Assembly: GCA_963931105.1 (NCBI GenBank)
Contig: OZ007004.1
Span: 2,480,001-2,544,000 of the forward strand
Length of the DNA stretch: 64,000 bases
From: UMGS1590 sp900552455
GTDB taxonomy: Bacteria; Bacillota; Peptococcia; Peptococcales; Peptococcaceae
Direction: 5' to 3'
This document shows positions 39,728 to 49,049 of this stretch, piece after piece; within the stretch, counting starts at the first letter, position 1, and every line of letters starts with the position of its first letter. The position numbers were made by a program, and so were the translations under genes. Under the pieces are notes generated by a model. The model did not search any database. It was given only the letters and a program-made list of their open reading frames with translations, and had not been told where the DNA came from.

Positions 39728-40636
39728 ATGGCACAGACTGTACTTGTGATGGGCGGCACGGGTTTTCTCGGTAATAATCTTGTCACACATCTATCACATA
39801 ATGGTTACCGCTGTATTGTAAAGACCCGTCACCCGGAAGCACATTATGACTCTCTTAATGTTAAATATATTGCGCACTTCTCAGAGATCTCTGAGCCTAT
39901 AGATATTGTTGTGCACTTATCGGGGGTCCCTGTCAGTGTGAAGCGCTGGTCAAAATCTTTCCGCGAGGAGATTGTGGAGACGCGTGTGCGTCCGCTGAAA
40001 AATCTCAAGAGCTGGATGGAAAAGATTGCGCCGGAGAATCGGCCGAAACTGCTTTTGGTGGCCTCCTCCTCCGCTTACTACGGCATTGGCACAACGCGGC
40101 CAACGCACATTTACGATGAAGACGGTCCTGCGGGGAAGGATTACTACGCACAGATGTTTGTCGAGATCGAGGAAGCTGGGCGTGCGATGCGCTCTATCTT
40201 TGAGCGTGTGGTGATCCTGCGCACGTCGAATGTGCTGGGTATTGGCGGTCATGTTTTCCACCAGATCACGAAGCCGATCAAATCTGGTTTCTCTGGGATC
40301 TATGGTTCTGGCGAGCAGCCATTCCCTTGGATCCACCACCAGGACTGGACGCGCATTGTCACGTTCCTGATCGAACACCAGGGTGGTCATCACGACATCT
40401 ACAATCTAGCGGCGCCTGCGATGAACCAGCAGTATGAATTTGCTGGCTTGGCGGGAAGCTTTATTGGGCAGACGCATTCCCACGCGGCGCCAAAAGCGCT
40501 GCTCTATCTCTGGTGGGGCAAGCTGCGCGCGGACACGCTGATGCGCGGCAATTACATTGAGCCACGAAATATTTTAGACGAAGGATTTACGTTCCGCTTC
40601 AACAATCTCTACGAGGCGATGGACTATATTTTCTAA
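39728..40636 (+). CDS. TIGR01777-type NAD-dependent epimerase/dehydratase family protein
   Basis: 302 aa short-chain-dehydrogenase-like protein. N-terminal nucleotide motif GGTGFLGNNLVTHL, then the family block HLSGVPVSVKRWSKSFREEIVETRV. SSSAYYG and the Y(A)QMFVEIEEA region replace the usual YxxxK. FPWIHHQDWTRIVTFLIE, YNLAAPAMNQQYEFAGLAG and a short C-terminal domain follow. This matches the YfcH/YfhF (SulA-like) proteins, whose substrate is unknown. ATG follows AAAGGAGG. Single-gene unit ending at a terminator. Confidence 0.9.
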   Translation: MAQTVLVMGGTGFLGNNLVTHLSHNGYRCIVKTRHPEAHYDSLNVKYIAHFSEISEPIDIVVHLSGVPVSVKRWSKSFREEIVETRVRPLKNLKSWMEKIAPENRPKLLLVASSSAYYGIGTTRPTHIYDEDGPAGKDYYAQMFVEIEEAGRAMRSIFERVVILRTSNVLGIGGHVFHQITKPIKSGFSGIYGSGEQPFPWIHHQDWTRIVTFLIEHQGGHHDIYNLAAPAMNQQYEFAGLAGSFIGQTHSHAAPKALLYLWWGKLRADTLMRGNYIEPRNILDEGFTFRFNNLYEAMDYIF

Positions 40637-40646
40637 GCAAAACGAA

Positions 40647-40676
40647 AACGCTGAGCTGTTGGGCTCAGCGTTTTTT
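40647..40676 (+). terminator. Terminator after the epimerase gene
   Basis: Stem AACGCTGAGC / GCTCAGCGTT with a five-base loop and a T6 tail. It lies between converging genes. Confidence 0.9.
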
Positions 40677-40678
40677 CT

Positions 40679-41464
40679 TTAGATGAGATGACCGACGAGG
40701 TTGCCGGTGTTGAGACAAAGAATGATGAAAAGGGTGACCATGAAGATGCGGTCAAAATATTTGTCGTTGACGTGGGTGGCGATGTAGCCGCCGAGATATC
40801 CGCCGGCGACGGCTGCGACCATCATGAACGGCAGCACCATGGGATCGACGTCAGCAAAATGGGTGGTCCAGCCCATGGCTGCGACGTTGGCGCCCTGAGC
40901 GGCGACGATGATACACAGCGAGGTGAAGGCGGCGCTTTTGCTGGTCATGGAGAGCAGGATGACGAGGATGGGGCGGTTGAAGATGCCGCCGCCGATGCTG
41001 AGAAAGGCGGCGATGGTGCCGAGGATGACGCCGATGGCGGTCATGAACGGCACGCTTTTGACGTGATAATGGGGCAGGCGCTCTTTGAAGATTTCGTGCA
41101 GCATGATCAGAAGGACGATGAGGATCTGGCAGACGCTCTGCACGATGATGACCTGAGAATCGTTGGTGGCGGCGATGAAATCTTTGAGCACGAGCTGTCC
41201 GAGCACGCCGCCGATCATGCTGCCGATGGCGAAGAAGATGACGATGCGCCAGTCGATACTCTTTGCGTTTTTGCGGGCTTTGATGATGCTGACGATGGTC
41301 ATTGTCAGGATGGTGATCGATGCCATGTCGTTGACGGTGGCTGCTGAGAATCCGCCGAGGGCGTCCATGAGCGGTTTGATGATGATGCCGCCGCCGAGTC
41401 CGGAGATGGCGCCGAGGGTGCAGGCAAAGAGAACGATGAGAAAAACGATAAAGCTGGTGATCAC
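40679..41464 (-). CDS. TSUP (TauE/SafE) family anion transporter, probable sulfite/sulfonate exporter
   Basis: 261 aa with about eight membrane segments. Starts at GTG 41464 behind AAGGAGG. The two repeated halves each carry the glycine-rich TSUP motif: GAISGLGGGIIIKPLM and LSIGGGIFNRPILV. Family members export or import sulfite, sulfoacetate, sulfolactate or related organosulfur anions. In a genome that liberates sulfite from taurine, export of excess sulfite is reasonable, but this gene is not linked to the taurine genes. Substrate inferred. Confidence 0.88.
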   Translation of the reverse strand: MITSFIVFLIVLFACTLGAISGLGGGIIIKPLMDALGGFSAATVNDMASITILTMTIVSIIKARKNAKSIDWRIVIFFAIGSMIGGVLGQLVLKDFIAATNDSQVIIVQSVCQILIVLLIMLHEIFKERLPHYHVKSVPFMTAIGVILGTIAAFLSIGGGIFNRPILVILLSMTSKSAAFTSLCIIVAAQGANVAAMGWTTHFADVDPMVLPFMMVAAVAGGYLGGYIATHVNDKYFDRIFMVTLFIILCLNTGNLVGHLI

Positions 41465-41494
41465 GGTAAATCCTCCTTTTCTATGAAATGGGTC

Positions 41495-41532
41495 AAAAAA
41501 GCGACTGGCCTCTGCTCGGCAGCGCCAGTCGC
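41495..41532 (-). terminator. Terminator of the DUF4097-like gene
   Basis: Minus-strand stem GCGACTGGC / GCCAGTCGC followed by TTTTTT, right after the stop at 41539 and before the TSUP gene, so the TSUP gene is mainly transcribed separately. Confidence 0.85.
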
Positions 41533-41538
41533 GTGTTG

Positions 41539-42597
41539 TTATTTTGTGATGGTGGAACGCTCGATGAGGTATGGGTTGGAGTCGGCGAATGGATAGTCGG
41601 CGGCGTATGGATCGAGGTCGCTGTAACGCTCGCGCTGCCCGATGGATACGTTGCCGGCAAGGCTGGTTGCCTGAATGAATTTATCCGGATTGTTGCCGGC
41701 GCTGGCGATGACGAGCCCGGTGTCGCTGAAGGTACCGGTGCCGGCGTCTTTCCAGTAACGGCTGTCGTAGCCGATGTCGACGTTTGCGCCGCTGGCCTGA
41801 ATGAGCAGGTTGTACGGCAGATTTTTCGATAGCATGGTGATGTCACCGGAGAGACTCTGCACGTTCCACTGACCTTTCACGCGGGTGTCGTAGCAGAAAA
41901 TGCTGCCGCTTTCTGTTTCCACATCGGCGCGCTCGATGTCGTTCTCGAGGAAAGTAACGGAGCTTTCGCCGCCGCCGACGGAGAGCATACCGAGCTGGTT
42001 ATCGTAGAAGCGCACTGGCGATGTCTGGCTGCCGACGACCATTCGATCGGCTTTGACGCCGGCGAAATAGCTGTAGCTGCTGTTGCCGACATTCGCCATG
42101 AAAAGCATGGTGCGCAGATCCTCGACGTGGAGATCGAGCCACTCGCCATTCACGCTGATGCTGTTGTAATCGCCCTGCGGCAGGAGCACCTGCATGGTGA
42201 GGCCGCCTATATCGCCACTGAGTTTGTTATTCTGGAGCTCAATCGCGCAGCTGGTTCCTTCAAGATCGACTTTCGCCAGCTGATCGCTGTAGCGCTCGCC
42301 AGAGAGGATGACCTGCGGCTTTGTCAGGCTGGAGACCATGCCGATCTCGAGACGAACGCTGGACGCGTCGATCGACAGATCGGTGAGCCCGTCGCGGGTC
42401 ACTGGTATTTCCACCTGCTGGTCAGCGTGGCGCACCTCAAAGGCGCCGGCGCGATCGTTGAGACTGAAGTTAAAGACAAGAAAAACGAGAAGGCAAACCA
42501 TAGCCGCCACGACAAAAAGCAGCTGAAGAGGACGTGTCTTCTTGAGTAAAAGTTTTATTCGTGCATCCAAAATTCGCTCGCCTCCCGACGTTTTCAT
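41539..42597 (-). CDS. Membrane-anchored DUF4097-like beta-helix protein
   Basis: 352 aa. One N-terminal membrane segment (about 24-44, LQLLFVVAAMVCLLVFLVF), then a long extracellular domain. It is made of repeated short strands such as SSVRLEIGMVSS, NSISVNGEWLDLHVEDL, GNSSYSYFAGVKADRMVVGS and SSVTFLENDIERADVETESGSIFCYD, the stacking seen in DUF4097 putative adhesins. ATG at 42597 has only a weak site; TTG at 42570 has GGGAGG nine bases upstream and may be the true start. Function unknown. Confidence 0.8.
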   Translation of the reverse strand: MKTSGGERILDARIKLLLKKTRPLQLLFVVAAMVCLLVFLVFNFSLNDRAGAFEVRHADQQVEIPVTRDGLTDLSIDASSVRLEIGMVSSLTKPQVILSGERYSDQLAKVDLEGTSCAIELQNNKLSGDIGGLTMQVLLPQGDYNSISVNGEWLDLHVEDLRTMLFMANVGNSSYSYFAGVKADRMVVGSQTSPVRFYDNQLGMLSVGGGESSVTFLENDIERADVETESGSIFCYDTRVKGQWNVQSLSGDITMLSKNLPYNLLIQASGANVDIGYDSRYWKDAGTGTFSDTGLVIASAGNNPDKFIQATSLAGNVSIGQRERYSDLDPYAADYPFADSNPYLIERSTITK

Positions 42598-42881
42598 TTA
42601 CTTCTCTATTTTACACATTTAGCAAGCATCGTGCAACATGAATTCGCTTCTGTCAAGACATTGCCTCTTGCAGAAAAAGCTTGAATGTTCTGCGCACACG
42701 CGCCAGAGCCTGAATCGCAGACACCGCTCTGTGCCCAATACTGACACATTTGTCCGCGATCGATAAACGCAGACTTGGGCTGGTATTAATGCTGATAATT
42801 TTACAAGCTTCTAAACTCCTGATACACTGAGCCCAACAGAGGGCGCTCGCGCCCTGATCACAGAGAAAAGGAGTTGTTTTT
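42598..42881 (+). promoter_or_regulatory. Promoter region of the TDT-family transporter
   Basis: TTTACA (42800-42805), 17 bp, TACACT (42823-42828). A GGGCGC/GCGCCC hairpin at 42840-42854 lies in the leader before AAAAGGAG. The remaining 200 bp hold no gene. Confidence 0.6.
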
Positions 42882-43844
42882 ATGAGATCGTTACTCAGAA
42901 GAGTTCCCATTCCTATGGCCGGGCTGGCGCTCGGTATGGCTGCCCTTGGCAATCTGCTGAAGATCCATTCGCCGGAGATTCGCAGTGTTTGCGGATTGGT
43001 CGCTGCGGTTCTATGGTGTGCGGTGGTCGCGCGCATTCTGCGCTATCCGGAAGTGTCCCGCCGCGATCTGCAGAATCCAATCATCGCGAGCGTTGCTGCC
43101 ACGATCTTTATGACGGCGATGCAGCTTGCGGTCTACGCCAAGAATCTCATCGGTGACGCTGCGGTTTATTTCTGGTTTGCTGCTGTGGCGATGCACGCGG
43201 TGTACATTCTCTGGTTCAGCCGTCGTTTTCTGCGCGATTTCCGACTGAAAAGCGTCTATCCAACGTTTTTCATCACCTATGTCGGGATCGTTGTGGCTTC
43301 GGTGACGGCGCCGCAGTTTGGCATGGAACGTCTCGGCACGCTGATCTTCTGGTACGGTCTTGCTGCTTATCTCGTTCTGCTGGCGCTGATCACGCTGCGC
43401 TATTATCGCCATCCGATCCCGATCGCGGCGCGCCCGCTTTTCTGCATCTACACGGCGCCGATGAGCCTCTGTCTGACAGGTTATCTCTGCTCCTGCCCGG
43501 ACAAATCGCCGCTTTTGCTTGCGATCATGGGGATCGGCGCACAGCTGATGTTTCTCATCGTGCTCTGCCGTCTGCCGCGGCTGCTGCACCTGCCATTCTA
43601 CCCTAGCTATGCTGCTTTCACCTTCCCATTTGTGATCACGGCCTTCGGGCTGCAAAATCTCCTGGCCTGGTTTGAAGGCGCTGGCTATGTGCTGCCGACG
43701 CTCCTCCACACGCTGCTCTTGGGCGAGGAAGTGCTGGCTGCGTGTCTGGTTGTTTACGCGATGGTGCGCTACATCCGCCACATTTCCTGTGGCCTCCAGG
43801 ATGCCGACTGGGATTACGAGGAATGCCGCTGGTGCTGCACCTGA
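42882..43844 (+). CDS. TDT (TehA/SLAC1/SSU1-like) family membrane transporter
   Basis: 320 aa with about ten hydrophobic segments. The start RRVPIPMAGLALGMAALGNLL is the characteristic first helix of the tellurite-resistance/dicarboxylate transporter family. That family includes malate uptake proteins, TehA, plant SLAC1 anion channels and yeast SSU1 sulfite pumps. The C-terminus is cysteine-containing (ECRWCCT). Sulfite efflux would suit the sulfite metabolism here; a dicarboxylate or other anion is equally possible. Single-gene unit. Confidence 0.88.
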   Translation: MRSLLRRVPIPMAGLALGMAALGNLLKIHSPEIRSVCGLVAAVLWCAVVARILRYPEVSRRDLQNPIIASVAATIFMTAMQLAVYAKNLIGDAAVYFWFAAVAMHAVYILWFSRRFLRDFRLKSVYPTFFITYVGIVVASVTAPQFGMERLGTLIFWYGLAAYLVLLALITLRYYRHPIPIAARPLFCIYTAPMSLCLTGYLCSCPDKSPLLLAIMGIGAQLMFLIVLCRLPRLLHLPFYPSYAAFTFPFVITAFGLQNLLAWFEGAGYVLPTLLHTLLLGEEVLAACLVVYAMVRYIRHISCGLQDADWDYEECRWCCT

Positions 43845-43898
43845 TAAAAATAGTATAAGCCTATGTCAGCGATGAAAAATCGCCGGCATAGGCTTTTC

Positions 43899-45338
43899 TT
43901 ATTTCTTGGCTTCTGCCTTTTCGCGTTTGGCTTCGGCTTTTTCTTTTTTGATCTCTGCTTTCTCGTTGTAGAGCGGCAGGTATACGGTGAACGTCGTGCC
44001 GACGTCCTTCTTGCTCTTGACTTCGATGCGTCCGCCGTGCGCCAGGACGAGCCCCTGAGTGATCGCCATGCCGAGGCCGGTGCCGCCGGTTTCGCGGGCA
44101 CGGGAACGGTCGCTGCGATAGAAGCGGTCGAAGACATGCTGGCATTCTTCTTCGCTCATGCCGATGCCGGTATCGGCGACGGAGAAAATGAAATTCTCCT
44201 TATCTGCCCAGGCGTTGAGGATGACGACGCCGCCGTCTGTGGTGTAGCGCAGGGCGTTGCTCACGAGATTCAGGACGATCTGCTTGAGCCGCTCTGGATC
44301 GGCGTAGCAATACGGCAGCTTGTCGGCGTATTCGACCTTCACGGTGATGTCGCGGGTTTCGGCGTCTGCTTCAAAGAGCACGACGAAATCCTTGACGAAG
44401 TCCTCAAAATTGATCAGCGTTTTGTTGATCGGCATGTGCCCGGCGTCGAGGCGGGAAATGTTCTGCAGCTCTGTGACCATGCCGCCAAGTCGCAGCATTT
44501 CGTCGTAGAGCGCGGAGAGCTCTTCCGGCTCACAGGCTTCGTTTTTCACGAGCTTGTTCTCGAGGGTGCCGGCGATGGCGGTGATCGGTGTGCGCAGCTC
44601 GTGGCTGATGTCGGCGAACATCTGCACGCGCGCGTCGTTGGCGCGGGAGAGCTCGCTGGACATCTGGTTGAACGCGAGGGCAAGCTCGCCGATCTCGTCG
44701 TCGTTTTCGATGTTGACCTTCTCGTTCATTGCCCCCTGGCCGATGCGGCGCACGGAGCGAGTCAGCTTTTCAAGGGGCTTGGTGAGATTGCGCGCCGCGA
44801 ACCAACCGATGATGATCGCGATCAGAAGCGTCACAGCGATACCGAGGACGACGGATTGTCTGGTGTCGCTGAGATAGCTGTTGATGAGCATCCAGAACTG
44901 GCTGTCAAAATAATTCGCTGGCGCGAGATAGCCGATGAGCTCGCCGGTGTCGCGCGCGTAGAGCGGATAGCTGTACTCCATGACGCGCTCGCGGGCTTTG
45001 CCGCCAACGAGCTCTGAATCGGAATTTGTCAGAACGATGCCATCCGAACTCAGGAGCACGACGGAAACCTCCGGCTCCTGCATGACCCAGACGCCGTAAT
45101 TTGTACGCACGGCGCTGTTCTGCTGCACATAATTCTGCACACCGAGCCAGGAATCGCCGTTGGCTTCGTAGTAGTCGAGGTAGGTGTCGCGCCAGGTGTT
45201 GATCTCGGTGCGGGTGTTGTCCGCCAGATAGGAGTTGAAGCTGCGTCCCATCAGCGTCAGGGTGACGCAGCCGACGATGACGCCGGTGAGGAGCGACATC
45301 AGCACCATCAGCGAGATGATCTTAGTCGACAATCTCAT
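43899..45338 (-). CDS. Sensor histidine kinase with HAMP domain
   Basis: 479 aa from ATG at 45338 (an upstream TTG is less likely). Two membrane segments (about 8-30 and 162-185) enclose an extracellular sensor domain of 130 residues. Then HAMP (ARNLTKPLEKLTRSVRRIGQG), the phospho-acceptor ADISHELRTPITAI, N-box LVSNALRYT, and G boxes DTGIGMSEEE and GGTGLGMAI. The last 25 residues are a Lys/Glu repeat tail (EKAEIKKEKAEAKREKAEAK) of unknown use. It overlaps the response regulator gene by 17 bp. The signal is unknown. Confidence 0.94.
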   Translation of the reverse strand: MRLSTKIISLMVLMSLLTGVIVGCVTLTLMGRSFNSYLADNTRTEINTWRDTYLDYYEANGDSWLGVQNYVQQNSAVRTNYGVWVMQEPEVSVVLLSSDGIVLTNSDSELVGGKARERVMEYSYPLYARDTGELIGYLAPANYFDSQFWMLINSYLSDTRQSVVLGIAVTLLIAIIIGWFAARNLTKPLEKLTRSVRRIGQGAMNEKVNIENDDEIGELALAFNQMSSELSRANDARVQMFADISHELRTPITAIAGTLENKLVKNEACEPEELSALYDEMLRLGGMVTELQNISRLDAGHMPINKTLINFEDFVKDFVVLFEADAETRDITVKVEYADKLPYCYADPERLKQIVLNLVSNALRYTTDGGVVILNAWADKENFIFSVADTGIGMSEEECQHVFDRFYRSDRSRARETGGTGLGMAITQGLVLAHGGRIEVKSKKDVGTTFTVYLPLYNEKAEIKKEKAEAKREKAEAKK

Positions 45339-46023
45339 ATTTATCCCCAAACTTGTAGCCTAAGCCGTACACCGTTTGGATGAAGATCGGTTTCTGTGGG
45401 TTTGGCTCGATCTTTTTACGCAGATTGCTGACGTGGGTATCGATGGCGCGCTCGTAGCCGGCATAGCTTTCGCCGAGGGTGGCGGTGAGCAGCTGCAGGC
45501 GGCTGTATGGGCGGCCAACGTTTTCCGAGAGGGTGACGAGGATGGCGTATTCCGACGGCGTCAGATCGATGCTCTTGCCGTCGTAGAACACTTCGCGGCG
45601 ATCGAGATTGATCACGAGCTTGCCAAAGGTGCGCACTTCCTCGGTATTTTCCACAACGTGCTTGCTGCGGCGGAACACGGCCTTGATGCGCGCGTTCAGC
45701 TCGCGCAGGCTGAATGGCTTGGTGATGTAGTCATCGGCGCCGAGCTCGAGCCCGAGGAGCTTGTCGATCTCCTCATTGCGCGCGGTCACCATGATGATCG
45801 GCGTATTGTGGTTGCGGCGCACCTGCTTGCAGACCTCCATGCCGTCGACTTTCGGCAGCATCAGGTCGAGGATGATGAGGTCGGGCTTCATGGTCTCCAC
45901 CATTTCCAGCCCGGCTTCGCCATCGGCGGCCTCGATGACCTGGTAATTCTGATTTTCGAGATATTCCTTGATATTTGTGCGAATGTTTTCTTCGTCTTCT
46001 ACCACTAAAATCTTGTCATTCAT
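45322..46023 (-). CDS. OmpR/PhoB-family response regulator
   Basis: 233 aa. Receiver domain with VVEDEE, phospho-acceptor Asp in LIILDLMLPKVDG (about residue 53), Thr in MVTARN and Lys in YITKPFS. The C-terminal winged helix (LTPSEYAILVTLSENVGRPYSRLQLL...AIDTHVSNLRKKIEPNPQKPIFIQTVYGLGYKF) binds DNA. Partner of the HAMP kinase encoded directly downstream; the glycosyltransferase 18 bp upstream is probably in the same operon. Confidence 0.95.
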   Translation of the reverse strand: MNDKILVVEDEENIRTNIKEYLENQNYQVIEAADGEAGLEMVETMKPDLIILDLMLPKVDGMEVCKQVRRNHNTPIIMVTARNEEIDKLLGLELGADDYITKPFSLRELNARIKAVFRRSKHVVENTEEVRTFGKLVINLDRREVFYDGKSIDLTPSEYAILVTLSENVGRPYSRLQLLTATLGESYAGYERAIDTHVSNLRKKIEPNPQKPIFIQTVYGLGYKFGDKYEIVD

Positions 46024-46041
46024 AAGCGCTCACCTTTCTCG

Positions 46042-47172
46042 TTAATTGTAATGCGTTGCGCGTGTGTAAGCGATATTGTAATAATCCATCAGCTGCTGAC
46101 TGGCGCGTTCCCAGCTCGAAGCCTCGGCTTCCTTGCGCGCGATGACACGGATGCGCCGCACAAGCGCCTGATCGTCCAGGCGGGCGATGGCTGCATCCAG
46201 CGAATCCTCGTCGCCTGCGGTGTAAAGCAGGGCATCCTGTCCGTCGTGGAACTGCTCTGTGGTCAGCGGGCTCTGCGCCGCGATGATCGGCACGCCGGAG
46301 GCCATCGCTTCCAGAAGCGTCAGCCCGACCTGCTCGTCGAGCGTCGGAAAGATGAAAGCATCGCCTGAGGCGTACGCTTCCGCCAGATTGCGCCCGCGCA
46401 GATAGCCTGTGAAAACACAGTTCGTTCCTGCAAAAGCGCGCTCCAGCTCCGATCTGTATTCGCCGTCGCCGACGATCGCCAGACAAACGTCGTCACGCCG
46501 ACGCAAGAGCGGCAACAGCGACTCCAGCTCCTTGCGCTTGAGCAGACTGCCCACATAAACGAGCAGCTTTTTGTCTCTCTGTCCCTTATTGAGGATCAGC
46601 CGCATGTCCTCCGATGCAAACCGTGGACTGCGCTTCTCCGAATCCACGCCACGTTTCAGCACGTGGGCGCCACGAATGCCATATTTTTCCAGCGCATGTC
46701 GCATGACATGCGAGGTGCAGAGATTGAGCGAGGCATTGGCAGACACCTTCTGCCGCGCCTTCCACACCATTTTTTCCGAGACCCGGTTGTTGAGATGCAG
46801 CCGTTTTAAGCTGCTCAGGTAATTTGTGTGGTAGCTGACCACCGTCGGAATCTCCAGCTTGACGGCGTACTGCGAGGCCACCGTGCCCAGTATCAACGGA
46901 TTGACGATATGTACCACATGTGGTGAAAAATCCATCATGATGTCGTTGATGCGCGTGAGCGCCGGCGCCCAGAAGAGCTTTTTGCCAAAGGGCAGATGCT
47001 TGTCCGGGATGCCGTAGATGGTGGCATCTTCAAACTGATCGATGCCGCGATCCGGCGTGATCACGACGACCTGATGGCCTTCTTTGAGAAAATAACGGAT
47101 CGCTTCTGTCAGCCGCAGCACCAGGCCGTCACTGGCAGGCAGGAATTCTTCTGTCACGATCATGATCCGCAT
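46042..47172 (-). CDS. Glycosyltransferase family 4 (GT-B), lipid glycosylation type
   Basis: 376 aa from ATG at 47172 behind GGAGAGG. The N-terminal domain starts RIMIVTEEFLPASDGLVLRLTEAIRYFLKEGHQVVVITPD. C-terminal UDP/GDP-sugar binding shows LVYVGSLLKRKELESLLPLL, AIVGDGEYRSELERAF, FTGYLRG and the EX7E motif in PTLDEQVGLTLLEAMASGVPIIA. The closest known type by sight is the diacylglycerol/phosphatidylinositol glycosyltransferases. An envelope glycolipid role is likely; the acceptor is not known. Confidence 0.9.
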   Translation of the reverse strand: MRIMIVTEEFLPASDGLVLRLTEAIRYFLKEGHQVVVITPDRGIDQFEDATIYGIPDKHLPFGKKLFWAPALTRINDIMMDFSPHVVHIVNPLILGTVASQYAVKLEIPTVVSYHTNYLSSLKRLHLNNRVSEKMVWKARQKVSANASLNLCTSHVMRHALEKYGIRGAHVLKRGVDSEKRSPRFASEDMRLILNKGQRDKKLLVYVGSLLKRKELESLLPLLRRRDDVCLAIVGDGEYRSELERAFAGTNCVFTGYLRGRNLAEAYASGDAFIFPTLDEQVGLTLLEAMASGVPIIAAQSPLTTEQFHDGQDALLYTAGDEDSLDAAIARLDDQALVRRIRVIARKEAEASSWERASQQLMDYYNIAYTRATHYN

Positions 47173-47282
47173 AATGGCCCTCTCCTTTCTTACCGTCATC
47201 TCATCGTTATCCTACCACAAAGTTGCACGATGTTCTATAAAGCGGCTCGCTTTATCTTCAATTCTTAATAGTTGCAGACAAA

Positions 47283-47316
47283 AACAGCCACGATCCCAAA
47301 GTCTCAGGATCGTGGC
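47283..47316 (-). terminator. Terminator of ilvD
   Basis: Minus-strand stem GCCACGATCC / GGATCGTGGC followed by TGTTTTTG, 14 bases after the ilvD stop. Confidence 0.85.
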
Positions 47317-47329
47317 TTGTGAGCTGTGT

Positions 47330-49015
47330 TTATTCTTCATCGAGCAGCGGGTCTCTCATGACGGCCCCGGTGCTGGAGGAGGTGACGAGGTAGGCATAGC
47401 GGCGCAGGTAGGAATTGGCGATGAGATCGCGCGCTGGCGTTTTGCGGTTGGCCTTGCGCGCTTCCAGTTCGTCGTCGGTCAGACGCACAGACAGGGAACG
47501 GCCAGGAATATCGATGTCGATGATATCCCCTTCCTCGATGAGGCCGAGGGGACCACCTTCTGCGGCTTCCGGCGAAATGTGGCCGATGCAGGCGCCAGCT
47601 GTGCCGCCGGAGAAACGTCCGTCGGTGAGGAGGGCAACTTCCTTGCCGAGACCAGCGCCGATGAGCGCTGCTGTTGGCGAGAGCATTTCCTTCATGCCAG
47701 GGCCGCCCTTTGGCCCTTCGTAGCGGATGACGACGACATCGCCAGGCTTGATCTCGTTGGCGGTGATGGCGGCAAAGGCTTCGTCTTCAGAATTGAACAC
47801 GCGCGCCGGGCCGGAATGTTTGAGCATTTCCTTGGCAACGCCGCCCTGCTTGACGACAGCGCCATCTGGCGCGAGATTGCCGCGCAGGATGGCCAGCCCG
47901 CCTGTCTGAGAATAGGCGTTGTCGAAGGTGTGAATGATCTCGCGATTTTTGACAACGGCACCAGCAACGTTTTCTGCCATGGTCTTGCCGGTGACGGTCA
48001 TCACGGAGCCGTCGACTCTGCCGTCATCCAGAAGCTGCTTGAGGATGGCCTGAATGCCGCCTGCTTCGTAGAGCTCGTTGATGTGGTGGGTGCTGGATGG
48101 GCTGAGCTTGCTGATCTGCGGGGTGCTGTTGGAGATGCGGTCAAAGTCTTCCAGGGTGATCTTGACGTGTGCCTGGTTGGCGATGGCCATGAGATGGAGC
48201 ACGGTGTTGGTGGAGCCGCCGATGGCCATGTCCACGGTGATGGCGTTGAGGAAGGCTTCGCGGGTGAGAATGTCACGGGCGCAGATGTTCTTTTCAACCA
48301 TTTCCATGATCTGCTTGCCGGCTTTGCGGCCGAGGGCCTTGCGCGCACCGTATGGCGCAGGGATGGTGCCGTTTCCTGGCAGGGCAATGCCGAGCACTTC
48401 TGCCAGACAGTTGATGGTGTTGGCGGTGTACATGCCGGCGCAGGAGCCGCAGGTCTGGCAGGCGGTTTCTTCCTTGTTCTTCAGGGTTTCGTCGTCGATC
48501 TTGCCGGAGGTGTAGGCGCCCACTGCTTCAAAGCCGCCCATGGTGAGGTCGCTGTCTTCGCCGTTGTAGCGGCCTGGCAACATTGGACCGCCGCTGACAT
48601 ATACGCATGGCACATTCAGGCGCGCTGCCGCCATGAGCATCCCTGGCACGATCTTGTCGCAGTTGCCGATGAGGACGAGGCCGTCGAATTTGTAGGCCAT
48701 GTACATGGATTCAATGGAATCGGCGATGAGCTCGCGGCTGGCCAGCGAATAATTCATGCCGGAATGGTTCATGGCGATGCCATCGCAGAGACCGATGGAT
48801 GGAAATTCCATTGGCGTGCCACCGGCGCCGAGGACACCGGCCTTAACGGCGCGGGCGATCTCATCGAGATGGAAATGGCCTGGAATGACTTCGTTCTGAG
48901 CGTTGACGACGCCGATCAGCGGTTTTTCCAGATCGTCGGCGGCGTAGCCCATGGCGTAGAACAGGGAACGGTGAGGCGCACGTGTAGGCCCCTTTTTGAC
49001 TTCATCACTTCTCAT
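47330..49015 (-). CDS. ilvD: Dihydroxy-acid dehydratase IlvD
   Basis: 561 aa from ATG at 49015, where GGAGATGAG lies at good distance; the longer frame adds a non-conserved tail. It makes the 2-keto acids for valine, leucine and isoleucine. Iron-sulfur ligands are in GNCDKI and QTCGSCAGMYTANT; TDGRFSGGTAGACIGHISPEA is the IlvD/Edd signature. MRSDEVKKGPTRAPHRSLFYAMGY is the usual N-terminus. It lies 34 bp after the phosphoribosyltransferase gene and is probably cotranscribed with it. Confidence 0.96.
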   Translation of the reverse strand: MRSDEVKKGPTRAPHRSLFYAMGYAADDLEKPLIGVVNAQNEVIPGHFHLDEIARAVKAGVLGAGGTPMEFPSIGLCDGIAMNHSGMNYSLASRELIADSIESMYMAYKFDGLVLIGNCDKIVPGMLMAAARLNVPCVYVSGGPMLPGRYNGEDSDLTMGGFEAVGAYTSGKIDDETLKNKEETACQTCGSCAGMYTANTINCLAEVLGIALPGNGTIPAPYGARKALGRKAGKQIMEMVEKNICARDILTREAFLNAITVDMAIGGSTNTVLHLMAIANQAHVKITLEDFDRISNSTPQISKLSPSSTHHINELYEAGGIQAILKQLLDDGRVDGSVMTVTGKTMAENVAGAVVKNREIIHTFDNAYSQTGGLAILRGNLAPDGAVVKQGGVAKEMLKHSGPARVFNSEDEAFAAITANEIKPGDVVVIRYEGPKGGPGMKEMLSPTAALIGAGLGKEVALLTDGRFSGGTAGACIGHISPEAAEGGPLGLIEEGDIIDIDIPGRSLSVRLTDDELEARKANRKTPARDLIANSYLRRYAYLVTSSSTGAVMRDPLLDEE

Positions 49016-49049
49016 AGAAATTCTCATCTCCATTATAAAAATAATCGTT

